64,000 nt of DNA from Saccharopolyspora endophytica (lineage in GTDB: Bacteria > Actinomycetota > Actinomycetes > Mycobacteriales > Pseudonocardiaceae), in the NCBI RefSeq assembly GCF_018070075.1, contig NZ_JAGPXE010000005.1, positions 124,001 through 188,000 of the forward strand. Reading direction: 5' to 3'. A program made the translations under genes and the position numbers. Numbering within the stretch: position 1 is the first letter of the stretch; every line of letters begins with the position of its first letter. The notes beneath the pieces are model-generated. The model saw nothing but the letters and a program-made list of their open reading frames with translations, did no database searches and had not been told where the DNA came from. Positions 32,167 through 40,381 of the stretch are shown in pieces.

Positions 32167-34672
32167 GGAGCCGTTCCCCGGCGATGCGCCGCAACCGGCC
32201 GGTCGCGCGCTTGGCGACCTCGGCGGGACCACCGGCGTCGAGGTACTCCCGCAGCAGCGACAGATCCCGGCGCACCGTCTCCACCCGTCCCGGCTGCGCG
32301 GTGCGCACCAGCGGCGCGGCAGCGGTGAGCCGGTCGGCGGCCGGACGCGGATCGCGGCAGAACGACGTCAGCGGCGAGAGCACCGCCTCCCAGGTGAAGC
32401 GCTCCCGCACCGGCTCGATCCGGCGACGGCACTCGGCGGCGAACTCCGCGTCGTAGAGGACCTTCTCCAGCGCGTCGGCGAGCGCCTCGGGCTCCTCGGC
32501 GGGCACCACGACGCCGATGCCCTCGCTGCGCACCAGGTCCGCGAACGAATCACCGTCGGTGGTGATCACCGGCAGCCCCGACCACAGGTAGTCCAGCACC
32601 CTCGTGCGGAACGCGAAGGTCGTCTCCACGTGCTCGAAGTGCGTGGTGACACCGCAATCGGCGTCCAGCAGGAAGTTCTGCCGCTCCTGGTAGGGAACCC
32701 AGGTCTCGTTGAAGAACACGAACTTGTCGGTCAGGCCGAGCCGCTGCGACAGCGCCCGGGTCTGCCCGGCCATGCCCATCTCCGGAACGTCCGGGTTCGG
32801 GTGCTTCATGCCCAGGAAGAACAACCGCACGTCGCTCCGCCGCTGCGCCAGCAGGTCGATCGCGCGCAGCAGGGTCAGCGGGTCGAACCAGCTGTAGACG
32901 CCACCCGCCCACAGCACGACCTTGTCGTCGGCCGAGATGCCCGGCCTGGTGCCCTTGATCGCGGGCGCGGTGCGACGCGGAGCCACCGACGGCAACCCGA
33001 ACGGAACCACCGACAGCAGCGACCGCACGGTCGGGTCGTTGTCGTAGAGCCCCGGCGTCAACCGGCCCAGCGAGGCCAGATGCCCGAGCCAGAAGTGCCG
33101 CTGGCGCTCCGAGGCGCACAGGAAGAAGTCGCCGCGCTCCAGTTGGGTGTTGAGCACCTTGGTGACACCGGCGAGGTCCTTCGCGCGGCGCTCGTCGTCG
33201 GAATCGCGGCCCTGCTCCAGCAGTTCCAGGTGCATCGGGTCGTAGACGTCGCAGACCACGATCTTGGTGGAGTCCACGCGCTTGAGCGCGGGCACCATCT
33301 CCAGGACGTGCCCCTGCAGCACCACGATGTCGGCCCACTCGACGTGCTCGCCCAGCTCGCGCGGCTTGGCGGCCAGCACCTCGAACTCCGACTCCGGCGG
33401 ATCCACCCGGGCGTTGACGCTGACCAGCCGGACCCGGTGCTCGGCGGCCAGCACCTCGGACATGTGCCAGGCGCGGATCGCCGGACCGGCCATCCGCTCG
33501 GTGACCGCGTCGCCGGTGATCACCACGATCTTGCGCGGCCGGCCGAACACCTCGTCCAGCTCGAACGCCTCCACCAGCGCCTCGTGCGCGGCCAGGTAGC
33601 GGGGGAGCGGGTAGGCGGGCTCCATCGCCTTGCGCATCAGCGGCAGCAGGTCGGCGTCGGTGCGCACCCGCGCCCGCTGCTCCTGCTCGCGGGAGAGCTT
33701 CAGCGACGGAAGCAGCTCCACGAACTGGTCGATGGCCAGCATCCCCGCCAGCGCGGAGCGGTCGATCGGCACCGGGGAGTCGTCCTCGGTCTCGCCGCGG
33801 CGCGTGATCTCCAGCTGCGTCGGGTCGATCTCGCCGCGCGCCGTGGCCCGCCGCACCGCCAGCGCCATCGCCGCCGGCAGCGCCTTGGCGAGGGTCTCGT
33901 CGGAGACGTTCTTGTACAGCGCGGCCAGCGCGTTGCGCTCCAGCAGGTAGTGCTCGCGGGCGGAGGACACCTCGGCCATCGACGCGTGGTGGCGGTGGAA
34001 GGTCAGCGACCTCGGCTCGTAGCGGACCCGCCAGCCGCGCAGGTTCAGCCGCCAGCCCAGGTCCACGTCCTCGTAGAACATGAAGAAGCGCTCGTCGAAA
34101 CCGTCCAGCGCCGCGAACAGCTCGGCCCGCACGAACAGCGCCGAGCCGGTGCCGAACAGCACGTCGCGGGGCGCGTCGTGCGAACCGTCGTCGAGCTCAC
34201 CGGCGTGCCGCTTGTAGCCCATGCCGAACCAGGTGAGGCCTCCGTCGACGAAGTCGACGCGCTCGCCGTCCCAGTCCAGGACCTTGCCGGCCACCGCGCC
34301 CACGGTCGGCTCCGCCCGCAGCACCTCCACGGCCGCCCGCGCCCAGCTGCGGTCCGGTCGGGCGTCGTTGTTGAGGAACGCCAGCACCTGCCCGGTCGCC
34401 TCGCGCGCGGCCAGGTTGCAGCCACCGGCGAAACCGGTGTTGCTCGCCGACTCGATCAACCGCACCTCGGGCACGGCCTCGCGGATGCGCTGCGCGGAGC
34501 CGTCACCGGAGGCGTTGTCGACGCACAGCACCTCCAGCTTGTCGGCCGGGTAGTCCAGCTCGTCGCGCACCGCGCGCAGGCAGGTGATGGTGTCGTCCGC
34601 GCCGCGGTAGTTCACGACGATCACGGAGACGACGGGAAGGTTCGCTTCGACCACGCCCCAAGCCTGCACCAT
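32156..34672 (-). CDS. two-domain glycosyltransferase (GT2 fused to GT4)
   Basis: 838 residues from ATG 34672; a GTG at 34654 is an alternative. The N-terminal ~290 residues are a GT2 (GT-A) enzyme with VVSVIVVNYRGADDT, VDNASGDGSAQ, AFLNNDARPDRSW (metal-binding Asp region) and DERFFMFYEDVDLGWR. The WbbL-like EDVDLG motif suggests a rhamnosyltransferase-like fold. A helical bridge follows, and then a GT4-type GT-B half (VVLWAGGVYSWFDPLTLL, VLDYLWSGLPVITTDGDS). Such fusions add two consecutive sugars in O-antigen-like pathways. It is the fifth gene of the leftward operon. Donor and acceptor are unknown. Confidence 0.88.
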   Translation of the reverse strand: MVQAWGVVEANLPVVSVIVVNYRGADDTITCLRAVRDELDYPADKLEVLCVDNASGDGSAQRIREAVPEVRLIESASNTGFAGGCNLAAREATGQVLAFLNNDARPDRSWARAAVEVLRAEPTVGAVAGKVLDWDGERVDFVDGGLTWFGMGYKRHAGELDDGSHDAPRDVLFGTGSALFVRAELFAALDGFDERFFMFYEDVDLGWRLNLRGWRVRYEPRSLTFHRHHASMAEVSSAREHYLLERNALAALYKNVSDETLAKALPAAMALAVRRATARGEIDPTQLEITRRGETEDDSPVPIDRSALAGMLAIDQFVELLPSLKLSREQEQRARVRTDADLLPLMRKAMEPAYPLPRYLAAHEALVEAFELDEVFGRPRKIVVITGDAVTERMAGPAIRAWHMSEVLAAEHRVRLVSVNARVDPPESEFEVLAAKPRELGEHVEWADIVVLQGHVLEMVPALKRVDSTKIVVCDVYDPMHLELLEQGRDSDDERRAKDLAGVTKVLNTQLERGDFFLCASERQRHFWLGHLASLGRLTPGLYDNDPTVRSLLSVVPFGLPSVAPRRTAPAIKGTRPGISADDKVVLWAGGVYSWFDPLTLLRAIDLLAQRRSDVRLFFLGMKHPNPDVPEMGMAGQTRALSQRLGLTDKFVFFNETWVPYQERQNFLLDADCGVTTHFEHVETTFAFRTRVLDYLWSGLPVITTDGDSFADLVRSEGIGVVVPAEEPEALADALEKVLYDAEFAAECRRRIEPVRERFTWEAVLSPLTSFCRDPRPAADRLTAAAPLVRTAQPGRVETVRRDLSLLREYLDAGGPAEVAKRATGRLRRIAGERLRGR

Positions 34673-34748
34673 CGCGAGTCCGGGCCGCCCAGGTGTTCGG
34701 TCAATTCGGTCGCCATGACCTGCCTCGGCGGCCGTTCGCGCCTCGCCG

Positions 34749-34820
34749 AGGGGCGGTTCTGGTCCGAACTGTCCGGGCATATCGGACATCGATCAACGGT
34801 TCGGGCCAAGAACCGCCCCT
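34749..34820. repeat. nested inverted repeats between the fusion GT and FAD genes
   Basis: Outer arms AGGGGCGGTTCTGGTCCGAAC (34749-34769, shown with a one-base gap) pair with 34799-34820. Inside lies TGTCCG (34770-34775) with CGGACA (34783-34788). It sits directly after the FAD gene stop and 77 nt before the glycosyltransferase start on the minus strand. It could attenuate or terminate transcription within the operon, or be a binding site. Confidence 0.6.
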
Positions 34821-34824
34821 GCCC

Positions 34825-36027
34825 TCACCTCGGTCCCCGGCTGAGCAGCTCCCGGAGCCTCGGGGTGTACAGCGCCGTGATGTCGGCGGCGCCGGCGAAG
34901 GCGTCGAAGTAGATCGACGTCAGCTCCTCGTCCTGCTGGATCGCGCGCAGCAGCGCCAGCCGCTGCTCGTTCGGCGGCGTCATCCGCGCCACCGACAGCG
35001 TCGCCGCGTACCCCGGGGCCAAGGTGCTGTCGCGCTCGGCCGCGAACCCCCGCAACGCCGCGTCCAGCCTCGTCGGCGAATCGAGGAATCCGCTGATGTG
35101 CCTGGCCAGCGACTCGGCCTGGGTGAACGCGTCGCTGATCCCGCGTGCGGTGATCGAGTCCTTGTGGTGACCGGCATCGCCCACCAGCACCCACCCCGGA
35201 CCGGCCGCCTCGCGGAAGAAGTTCTGCTGATCACCCGACCCCCGCAACCGCTCCACCTGCTCCCCGCCCTGCAAGCGCTCGCGCAGCTCAGGTGCGGTCT
35301 CCCGGACGCGGTCGAGGTGGGCTCGCTGCGCGTCGGCGCGCACCGAGCGGAACCGCGACTGCGGGAAGTAGGTCAGCACCAGCGTCGCGTGCCCGTGCGT
35401 GGGCGTGGCCGCCACCCAACTGCCCGGCGACTCGTAGATCTCCAGATCCGCGGGCACACCCGTCCAGTACGAGTAGTAGGCGCAGGTCAACCGCTCGTCC
35501 CAGGTCGTGAACCCCGCATTGGCGTGCGCGGCCACCGACGAGCGCATCCCGTCCGCGCCGATCACCAGCGACGCGCGCTCGGTGAACTCCACGCCCCGGT
35601 GCTCACCGCGCACCCCCACCACCCGGCCGCTGTCGTCCCGCAGCAACCCGGTGACCCGGCACTTCTCCCGCAACTCCGCGCCCGCCGCCACGGCCGACCG
35701 CGCCAGCAGCTCGTCCAGCACGAAGCGGCGCGGCGCGTACCCCGCGCGCTGGCCGGCCACGCCCCGCCCGCACCCGGCCAGCCGTGCGTCGGCGACCTGG
35801 TAGCGGGCGTGCCGCAGCGGCGGACAGCCGGTGGCGCGCAACTCGTCCAACAACCCCCACCGCGCCAGCGCGGCCACGCCCGGCTGGTGGATGACGTGGG
35901 TGGACACGGTGTCCGAGGGGAACGTCCCGCGCTCCAGCAGCAGCACCCGGTGACCCGCGCGGGCCAACAGCATTGCGGTGGGCGAACCCGCGCAGCGGGC
36001 ACCCACGACGATCGCGTCGAACATCAT
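34825..36027 (-). CDS. FAD-dependent monooxygenase/oxidoreductase
   Basis: A 400-residue flavoprotein of the UbiH/geranylgeranyl-reductase-like superfamily. IVVGARCAGSPTAMLLARAG is the ADP-binding Rossmann loop with an unusual ARCAGS instead of GxGPAG. LVIGADGMRSSVA is the DG motif and VLVGDAGHHKDSITARGISD the FAD ribityl-binding GD motif. The tryptophan halogenase W-x-W-x-I-P motif is absent, so hydroxylation or dehydrogenation is more likely than halogenation. It lies 4 nt after the adenylation gene stop, so it probably tailors the product of that enzyme or of the KS-ACP protein. Confidence 0.85.
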   Translation of the reverse strand: MMFDAIVVGARCAGSPTAMLLARAGHRVLLLERGTFPSDTVSTHVIHQPGVAALARWGLLDELRATGCPPLRHARYQVADARLAGCGRGVAGQRAGYAPRRFVLDELLARSAVAAGAELREKCRVTGLLRDDSGRVVGVRGEHRGVEFTERASLVIGADGMRSSVAAHANAGFTTWDERLTCAYYSYWTGVPADLEIYESPGSWVAATPTHGHATLVLTYFPQSRFRSVRADAQRAHLDRVRETAPELRERLQGGEQVERLRGSGDQQNFFREAAGPGWVLVGDAGHHKDSITARGISDAFTQAESLARHISGFLDSPTRLDAALRGFAAERDSTLAPGYAATLSVARMTPPNEQRLALLRAIQQDEELTSIYFDAFAGAADITALYTPRLRELLSRGPR

Positions 36028-36031
36028 CGCC

Positions 36032-37474
36032 TCACAGCTCTAGTTCGGAACGCAGCGCCCGGCGGTCGAGCTTGCCGTTGGCGTTGAGCGGAAGTCGGTC
36101 CAGCACCGTGATCCGGCGCGGCAGCATGTACGACGGCAGCCGGTCCCGCAGACCCGCCTGCAGCGCGTCGGGAACGCAGTCGCCCCCGACGGCCGCCGCC
36201 AACTCCGGTTCGCCCTCGGTCGGCACCGCCAGCACGATCGCGTCCCTCACCCCCGGCAGCGCGCGCAACGCGGCCTCGATCTCGCCGAGCTCGATGCGAT
36301 GCCCGCGCACCTTCACCTGCTGATCGGTGCGCCCCAGGTGCAGCAGCACACCGTCGGCGACCGTCACCAGATCCCCGGTCCGGTACCAGCCGCCCGGCGC
36401 GAAACGTCCCGCGTCGTCGGCGGGATCGAGGTAACCCGCGAACCGCTGAGGCCCGCGCACGCACAGCTCGCCGCGCGCCGCCGGCCTGCCGGTGGGATCC
36501 AGCACCCGGAACTCCAGCGAGGGGAAGCACTCGCCGATCGGAGCGACCCCGTTCGGCGTGCTCGGCCACTCCGACACCTCGCGCGGCAACCGGTGCCCGG
36601 TGCAGGCGATCGTCAGCTCCGTCGGCCCGTAGAGCACCTCGACATCGCTGTTCGGCGCCGCGCGCTTCCAGCTCCGCAGCGCCTCCATCGGCACGGCCTC
36701 ACCGCCGAAGATGCTGCACCGCAACGTCGGCATCGCCCCCGGACGCAGCGTGCCCAGCCGTTCCGCGAAGGTGATCAGCGACGGCACCGAGAACCAGTGC
36801 GTCAACCGCAGCGCGTTGACCGCGCGCACCGGTGACAGCAACGCTCCCGCGCGCGGCACCACCAGCGTCCCGCCCTGGCCGAGGGTGACGAACATGTCGT
36901 GCACCGAACCGTCGAAGGTCAGCTCGAAGTTCCCCGAAACCCGGCTGCCCGGCCCGATCCCGTACCGCGCGGCGACCTCCGTCAGGTACGCGTCGAGGTT
37001 GCCGTGCGAGATCGGAACCGCCTTCGGCGTCCCCGTCGACCCCGACGTGCAGATGACGTAGGCGATGTCGTCGGGACCGATGGGCACCTCCCGCGCCCGC
37101 CCGAAGGGCTCGTCCGTCCCGGCGCGCAGCACGGGAACATTCCACTCACCCCGAGCCCCGGACTCCTCGGTGAGCAGCAGCTCGACACCGGTCTGGGCCA
37201 CCAGTTCGCGGATGCGCTCCGGCGGGTGCTGCGGGTTCAAGGGCACCACCGTCGCACCGGCGCGCAGCACCGCCAGGTAGCCGGCGCAGGCGAGCACCGA
37301 GCGGTTCGCCAGCAACCCGACCCGCTGCGGGGCACCGGCGCCGTGCAGGCGCGCCGCCAGCCGCTCGACCATTTCGCGCAGCTCCGCGTACGTCAGGCTC
37401 GCCCCGTCGACCTCCAGCGCCGCCTCGTCGGGGAACTGGGCGGCGGCGCGCTCGAACCACGTGAGGACGTTCAT
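36032..37474 (-). CDS. stand-alone NRPS-type adenylation enzyme
   Basis: A 480-residue AMP-binding enzyme with all core motifs: CTSGSTGTPK (A3, ~142-151), FELTFDGSVHDMF (A4), LYGPTELTI (A5), GELCVRG (A6), YRTGDL (A7), GRTDQQVKVRGHRIELGEIE (A8) and LPLNANGKLDRR with the catalytic Lys ~468 (A10). The A4 FD points to an amino-acid-type substrate; the pocket residues I can place (D, G, H) match no code I know. It has no carrier domain of its own. Its ATG overlaps the stop of the KS-ACP gene (ATGA, with GGAGG before), suggesting it loads that ACP in trans. Confidence 0.9.
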   Translation of the reverse strand: MNVLTWFERAAAQFPDEAALEVDGASLTYAELREMVERLAARLHGAGAPQRVGLLANRSVLACAGYLAVLRAGATVVPLNPQHPPERIRELVAQTGVELLLTEESGARGEWNVPVLRAGTDEPFGRAREVPIGPDDIAYVICTSGSTGTPKAVPISHGNLDAYLTEVAARYGIGPGSRVSGNFELTFDGSVHDMFVTLGQGGTLVVPRAGALLSPVRAVNALRLTHWFSVPSLITFAERLGTLRPGAMPTLRCSIFGGEAVPMEALRSWKRAAPNSDVEVLYGPTELTIACTGHRLPREVSEWPSTPNGVAPIGECFPSLEFRVLDPTGRPAARGELCVRGPQRFAGYLDPADDAGRFAPGGWYRTGDLVTVADGVLLHLGRTDQQVKVRGHRIELGEIEAALRALPGVRDAIVLAVPTEGEPELAAAVGGDCVPDALQAGLRDRLPSYMLPRRITVLDRLPLNANGKLDRRALRSELEL

Positions 37475-39348
37475 CGCCGAACCTCCGTCAGATCTCTCGC
37501 CCAGCGGCACAGGTCCCGCACGGTGCGCAGCGCCGCCAGCTCCTCCGGATCGACCTCGCGCCCGGTGCGCTGCTGCACCTCCACCAGCAGTTGCAGCTTC
37601 GCCAGCGAATCGATGCCGATGTCGGCCAGCGCGGAATCCTGGTCGAACGCGGTGCGCGCGTGCTTGCCCAGCAACCACTCCGCGGGATCATCACCGGCCG
37701 GCTCGTCGCCCGGCCAGAAGCGGCGCGTCTGCCATGGGTACGTCGGCAGCGGCACGTGACGTCCAGGCCCGAACAGCCCGTCCCGGTCCACCGATTCGGA
37801 ACCGAGGAACCGGTCCAGCTCCGGCGTGCTGTCGGTCGTCAGCGACTCGACGAGCTCCCGGTGCGTCGCACCGATCGCCACCGCGCGGTGCTCGAAGCGG
37901 GTGCGGCGCAACGCCGCGCTGCGGCAGATGTCGCGCACCGGGAACTCCGCGCCCGAACCCGACAGGTGCTCGACGTAGGCGCGGGTCAGATCCGCCAGCG
38001 CCTCCGGAGTGCGCGCGGACAGCACCAGCGGCCAGCACGTCCCGTCGTCCGGCGTGCGCGGCTCGTGCTCGGCGCTGCGCAGCACCACGTGCGCGTTGAG
38101 CGCCGACGACCCCTGCGCGGACACCCCCGCGATCGCGCGCGAGGGGATGTCGGTGAGCACCTGCGGGATCGACAGGCCCGACCAATCCACGTCGGTGCGC
38201 GGAAGCCCGGCGTGCAGGCTCGCGGGCACCTCGCCGTTCTCCAGGCACAACGCGGCCTTGATCAGCCCGACCAGACCGCCTGCGGCTTCGGCGTGCCCGA
38301 GGTTGGACTTCGCCGAGCCGACCAGCAGCGGCCGGTCCGGTGATCGGGAGGTTCCCATGAACCGGCCCAGCGCGGTCAGCTCCAGCGGATCCAGCAGCGG
38401 GGAACCGGACCCGTGCGCCTCCACGAAGTCCACCTCCGAAGGATCCACGCGCGCGTCCCGGTAGGCCCAGCGCAGCACGTCCAGCTGCCCGTCCAGCGAC
38501 GGGTTGAGCACCGAGTCGCTGCTGCGACCGTCGTTGCCCACCGCGCTGCCGGCGATCACCGCGCGCACCCGATCCCCGTCGGCCAGCGCCGCTTCCCACG
38601 GCTTGAGCACCACCACCGCGATCGCGTCGGAAGGCGCGTGACCGTCGGCGTCGGCGCTGCCGAACCGGCTGCGACCGTCCGCCGACATGGCCCCGGCGTG
38701 CGACATCATCACGGCCTCGTCGGGCCGCAGCGGCAGGTTCACCCCCGCGACCACCGCCGCCGGGATCTCCCCGGACCGCAGGCTCTGCACCGCCTGGTGC
38801 ACCGCTGTCAACGCCGACGAGCACGCGGTGTCGACCACGACGCTCGGACCGCGCAGGTCGAAGAAGTGGGACAGCCTCGCCGGCAGCAGTGAGCGAACGT
38901 TTCCCAGCTGCGTCGCCGTGGCGGAGGAAAGGCCCTGCTGGAGGGCGGATTCGAGGAAATCGGCCCGGGAGTTGCCCACGAACACGCCGGTTCGGGATCC
39001 GCGCAACCGCTCCGGGACGATTCCGGCGTCCTCGAACGCCTCCCACGCGCACATCAGCAGCAGCCGCTGCTGAGGATCGAGCGCGGTGGCCTCGGCCGCG
39101 GACATGCCGAAGAAGTCGGCGTCGAAATCGGCTATTCCGTCGACGAACCCGGCCCGGCAACCGGCGAGACCGCCGGGCCCGGACGAACGCAGGGCCGCCG
39201 CGTCGTAGCGGTCAGCGGGGGTGCGCGCGGTCGCGTCGACGCCGCCGCGCAAAAGCTCCCACAGCCCGTCGGGATCGGTCGCCCCGGGAAGCCGGCAGGA
39301 CATCCCCACGATGGCGATCGAACGCTGGTGAACTCCAGTCGTAGTCAT
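37471..39348 (-). CDS. AT-less polyketide synthase module: KS, remnant AT linkers, ACP
   Basis: 625 residues. The KS domain (about 8-425) has an intact Cys-His-His triad: C176 in DTACSSAL, H312 in EAHGSGS (usually EAHGTGT) and H352 in NLGHAEAAGG. A KS-AT linker follows (LVLSARTPEALADLTRAYVE ... RRTRFEHRAV, ~440-490). The post-AT linker motif HVPLPTYPWQTRRFW (~531-545) comes only ~40 residues later, so the ~300-residue acyltransferase is missing. An ACP ends the protein with phosphopantetheine Ser ~581 in IGIDSL. Extender units must come in trans, or the ACP is charged by the coupled adenylation enzyme. Confidence 0.9.
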   Translation of the reverse strand: MTTTGVHQRSIAIVGMSCRLPGATDPDGLWELLRGGVDATARTPADRYDAAALRSSGPGGLAGCRAGFVDGIADFDADFFGMSAAEATALDPQQRLLLMCAWEAFEDAGIVPERLRGSRTGVFVGNSRADFLESALQQGLSSATATQLGNVRSLLPARLSHFFDLRGPSVVVDTACSSALTAVHQAVQSLRSGEIPAAVVAGVNLPLRPDEAVMMSHAGAMSADGRSRFGSADADGHAPSDAIAVVVLKPWEAALADGDRVRAVIAGSAVGNDGRSSDSVLNPSLDGQLDVLRWAYRDARVDPSEVDFVEAHGSGSPLLDPLELTALGRFMGTSRSPDRPLLVGSAKSNLGHAEAAGGLVGLIKAALCLENGEVPASLHAGLPRTDVDWSGLSIPQVLTDIPSRAIAGVSAQGSSALNAHVVLRSAEHEPRTPDDGTCWPLVLSARTPEALADLTRAYVEHLSGSGAEFPVRDICRSAALRRTRFEHRAVAIGATHRELVESLTTDSTPELDRFLGSESVDRDGLFGPGRHVPLPTYPWQTRRFWPGDEPAGDDPAEWLLGKHARTAFDQDSALADIGIDSLAKLQLLVEVQQRTGREVDPEELAALRTVRDLCRWARDLTEVRR

Positions 39349-39404
39349 GCCCCCGAAGTGTGTGCAGGCCGCTTACAACCGCCTTGCACAGCACTGACGT
39401 CCGC

Positions 39405-40325
39405 TCACCGGCCCGCCCAGGCCTCCCACACCTCGCGGCGGGAAACCCGCGCCATCCGGCCGATCCGGCGACGGGCGCGCAGCGTCGCGGGCAGCAGCGA
39501 GGAGACCTTCACCAACACCCGCAGCCGCAGACCGGCCCGCAGGTTCGGCGGGCGATGGGGCAGATCGCGCCACGGCAGGAGCAGCGTGAGGGCCGCGAAC
39601 CTCGCCACTTCGCGGACCGCGACCCCTGCGGGCGCGCAGCGCAGCAGGGTGAGCAGGCGGTTCCCCTCGTTCCAGCGGTGGAACAGCGCCGAACCGGGCC
39701 GGGTGCTGGCCCCGTGCAGGTGCGTGGCGGTCGCCTCCGTGCCCACCACGTCGAAACCCGCCAGCCGCAGCCGCCACGCGGTGTCGGTGTCCTCGTAGTA
39801 GCAGAAGAAGTCGGCCGGAACCCCTCCCGCCTCGCGCAGCACGTCGGTGCGCAGCAACGCCGCCCCGCCGCAGAACCCGAAGACCGCGCCGGTCCCGGTG
39901 GCGTCCGCGCCGTGCCCGTCAGCGGTCAGCCGCACCCCCGTCGACTGCACACCGCCGTCCGGCGTCCGCAGCACGGACGTGGCCGCCGCGGCCGTCGGGG
40001 TGGCAGAAAGGTTCCCCTCCACCACCTCCAGCCAGTCCGCGGACGGGGCGGCGTCGTCGTTGAGCCAGGCGACGAAGGGCGTGTCCACCTCGGGCAGCGC
40101 GGCGGCCAGGCCGCCCGCGTAGCCGACGTTGCGGGGCAGCCGCAGCACCTCGATCTCGGGACGGGCGGCGAGCAGTTCGGCCGTGCCGTCGTCGGAGGCG
40201 TTGTCCACCACCAGCGTCCGGTGCGGACGCGACTGCGCGTCCAGCGCTTCCAGGCAGGCGTCGATGTGGGCCCGGCCGCGCCACGTGATCACGATGACCG
40301 TGGTGCGCACCCCGTCTGATGTCAC
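39405..40325 (-). CDS. GT2-family glycosyltransferase
   Basis: A 306-residue GT-A enzyme, first gene of the leftward island operon. TTVIVITWRGRAHIDACLEA, VVDNASDDGTAELLA, FVAWLNDDAAPSADW (metal-binding Asp region) and FFCYYEDTDTAWRLRLAG (catalytic ED motif) mark the rhamnosyl-/WbbL-like GT2 group. The C-terminal ~90 residues are basic and amphipathic, probably membrane-associated. Residues EGNLSAT are encoded by a copy of the dispersed GAAAGGTTCCCCTCC motif (~40001-40020). It is divergent from the GT4 gene at 40382, 56 nt away. Confidence 0.88.
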   Translation of the reverse strand: MTSDGVRTTVIVITWRGRAHIDACLEALDAQSRPHRTLVVDNASDDGTAELLAARPEIEVLRLPRNVGYAGGLAAALPEVDTPFVAWLNDDAAPSADWLEVVEGNLSATPTAAAATSVLRTPDGGVQSTGVRLTADGHGADATGTGAVFGFCGGAALLRTDVLREAGGVPADFFCYYEDTDTAWRLRLAGFDVVGTEATATHLHGASTRPGSALFHRWNEGNRLLTLLRCAPAGVAVREVARFAALTLLLPWRDLPHRPPNLRAGLRLRVLVKVSSLLPATLRARRRIGRMARVSRREVWEAWAGR

Positions 40326-40381
40326 CGGGGAAACCTAGCGTCACGCATCGGCGGGTTTCCAGCGCGTGCGAAGCTGAGCGC

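Noticed and set aside
32105-34912. 935-codon plus-strand frame
   Set aside because: It is antisense to the GT2-GT4 fusion, which has clear family motifs. Length alone is not evidence at this GC content.
34825-36027. Flavin-dependent halogenase
   Set aside because: The W-x-W-x-I-P motif is absent and the lysine-bearing halogenase loop is not seen. A monooxygenase/oxidoreductase call is safer.
37471-39348. KS-ACP gene as a frameshifted or truncated pseudogene
   Set aside because: The frame is intact, the KS triad and ACP Ser are present, and both flanking genes are translationally coupled. Only the AT is missing.
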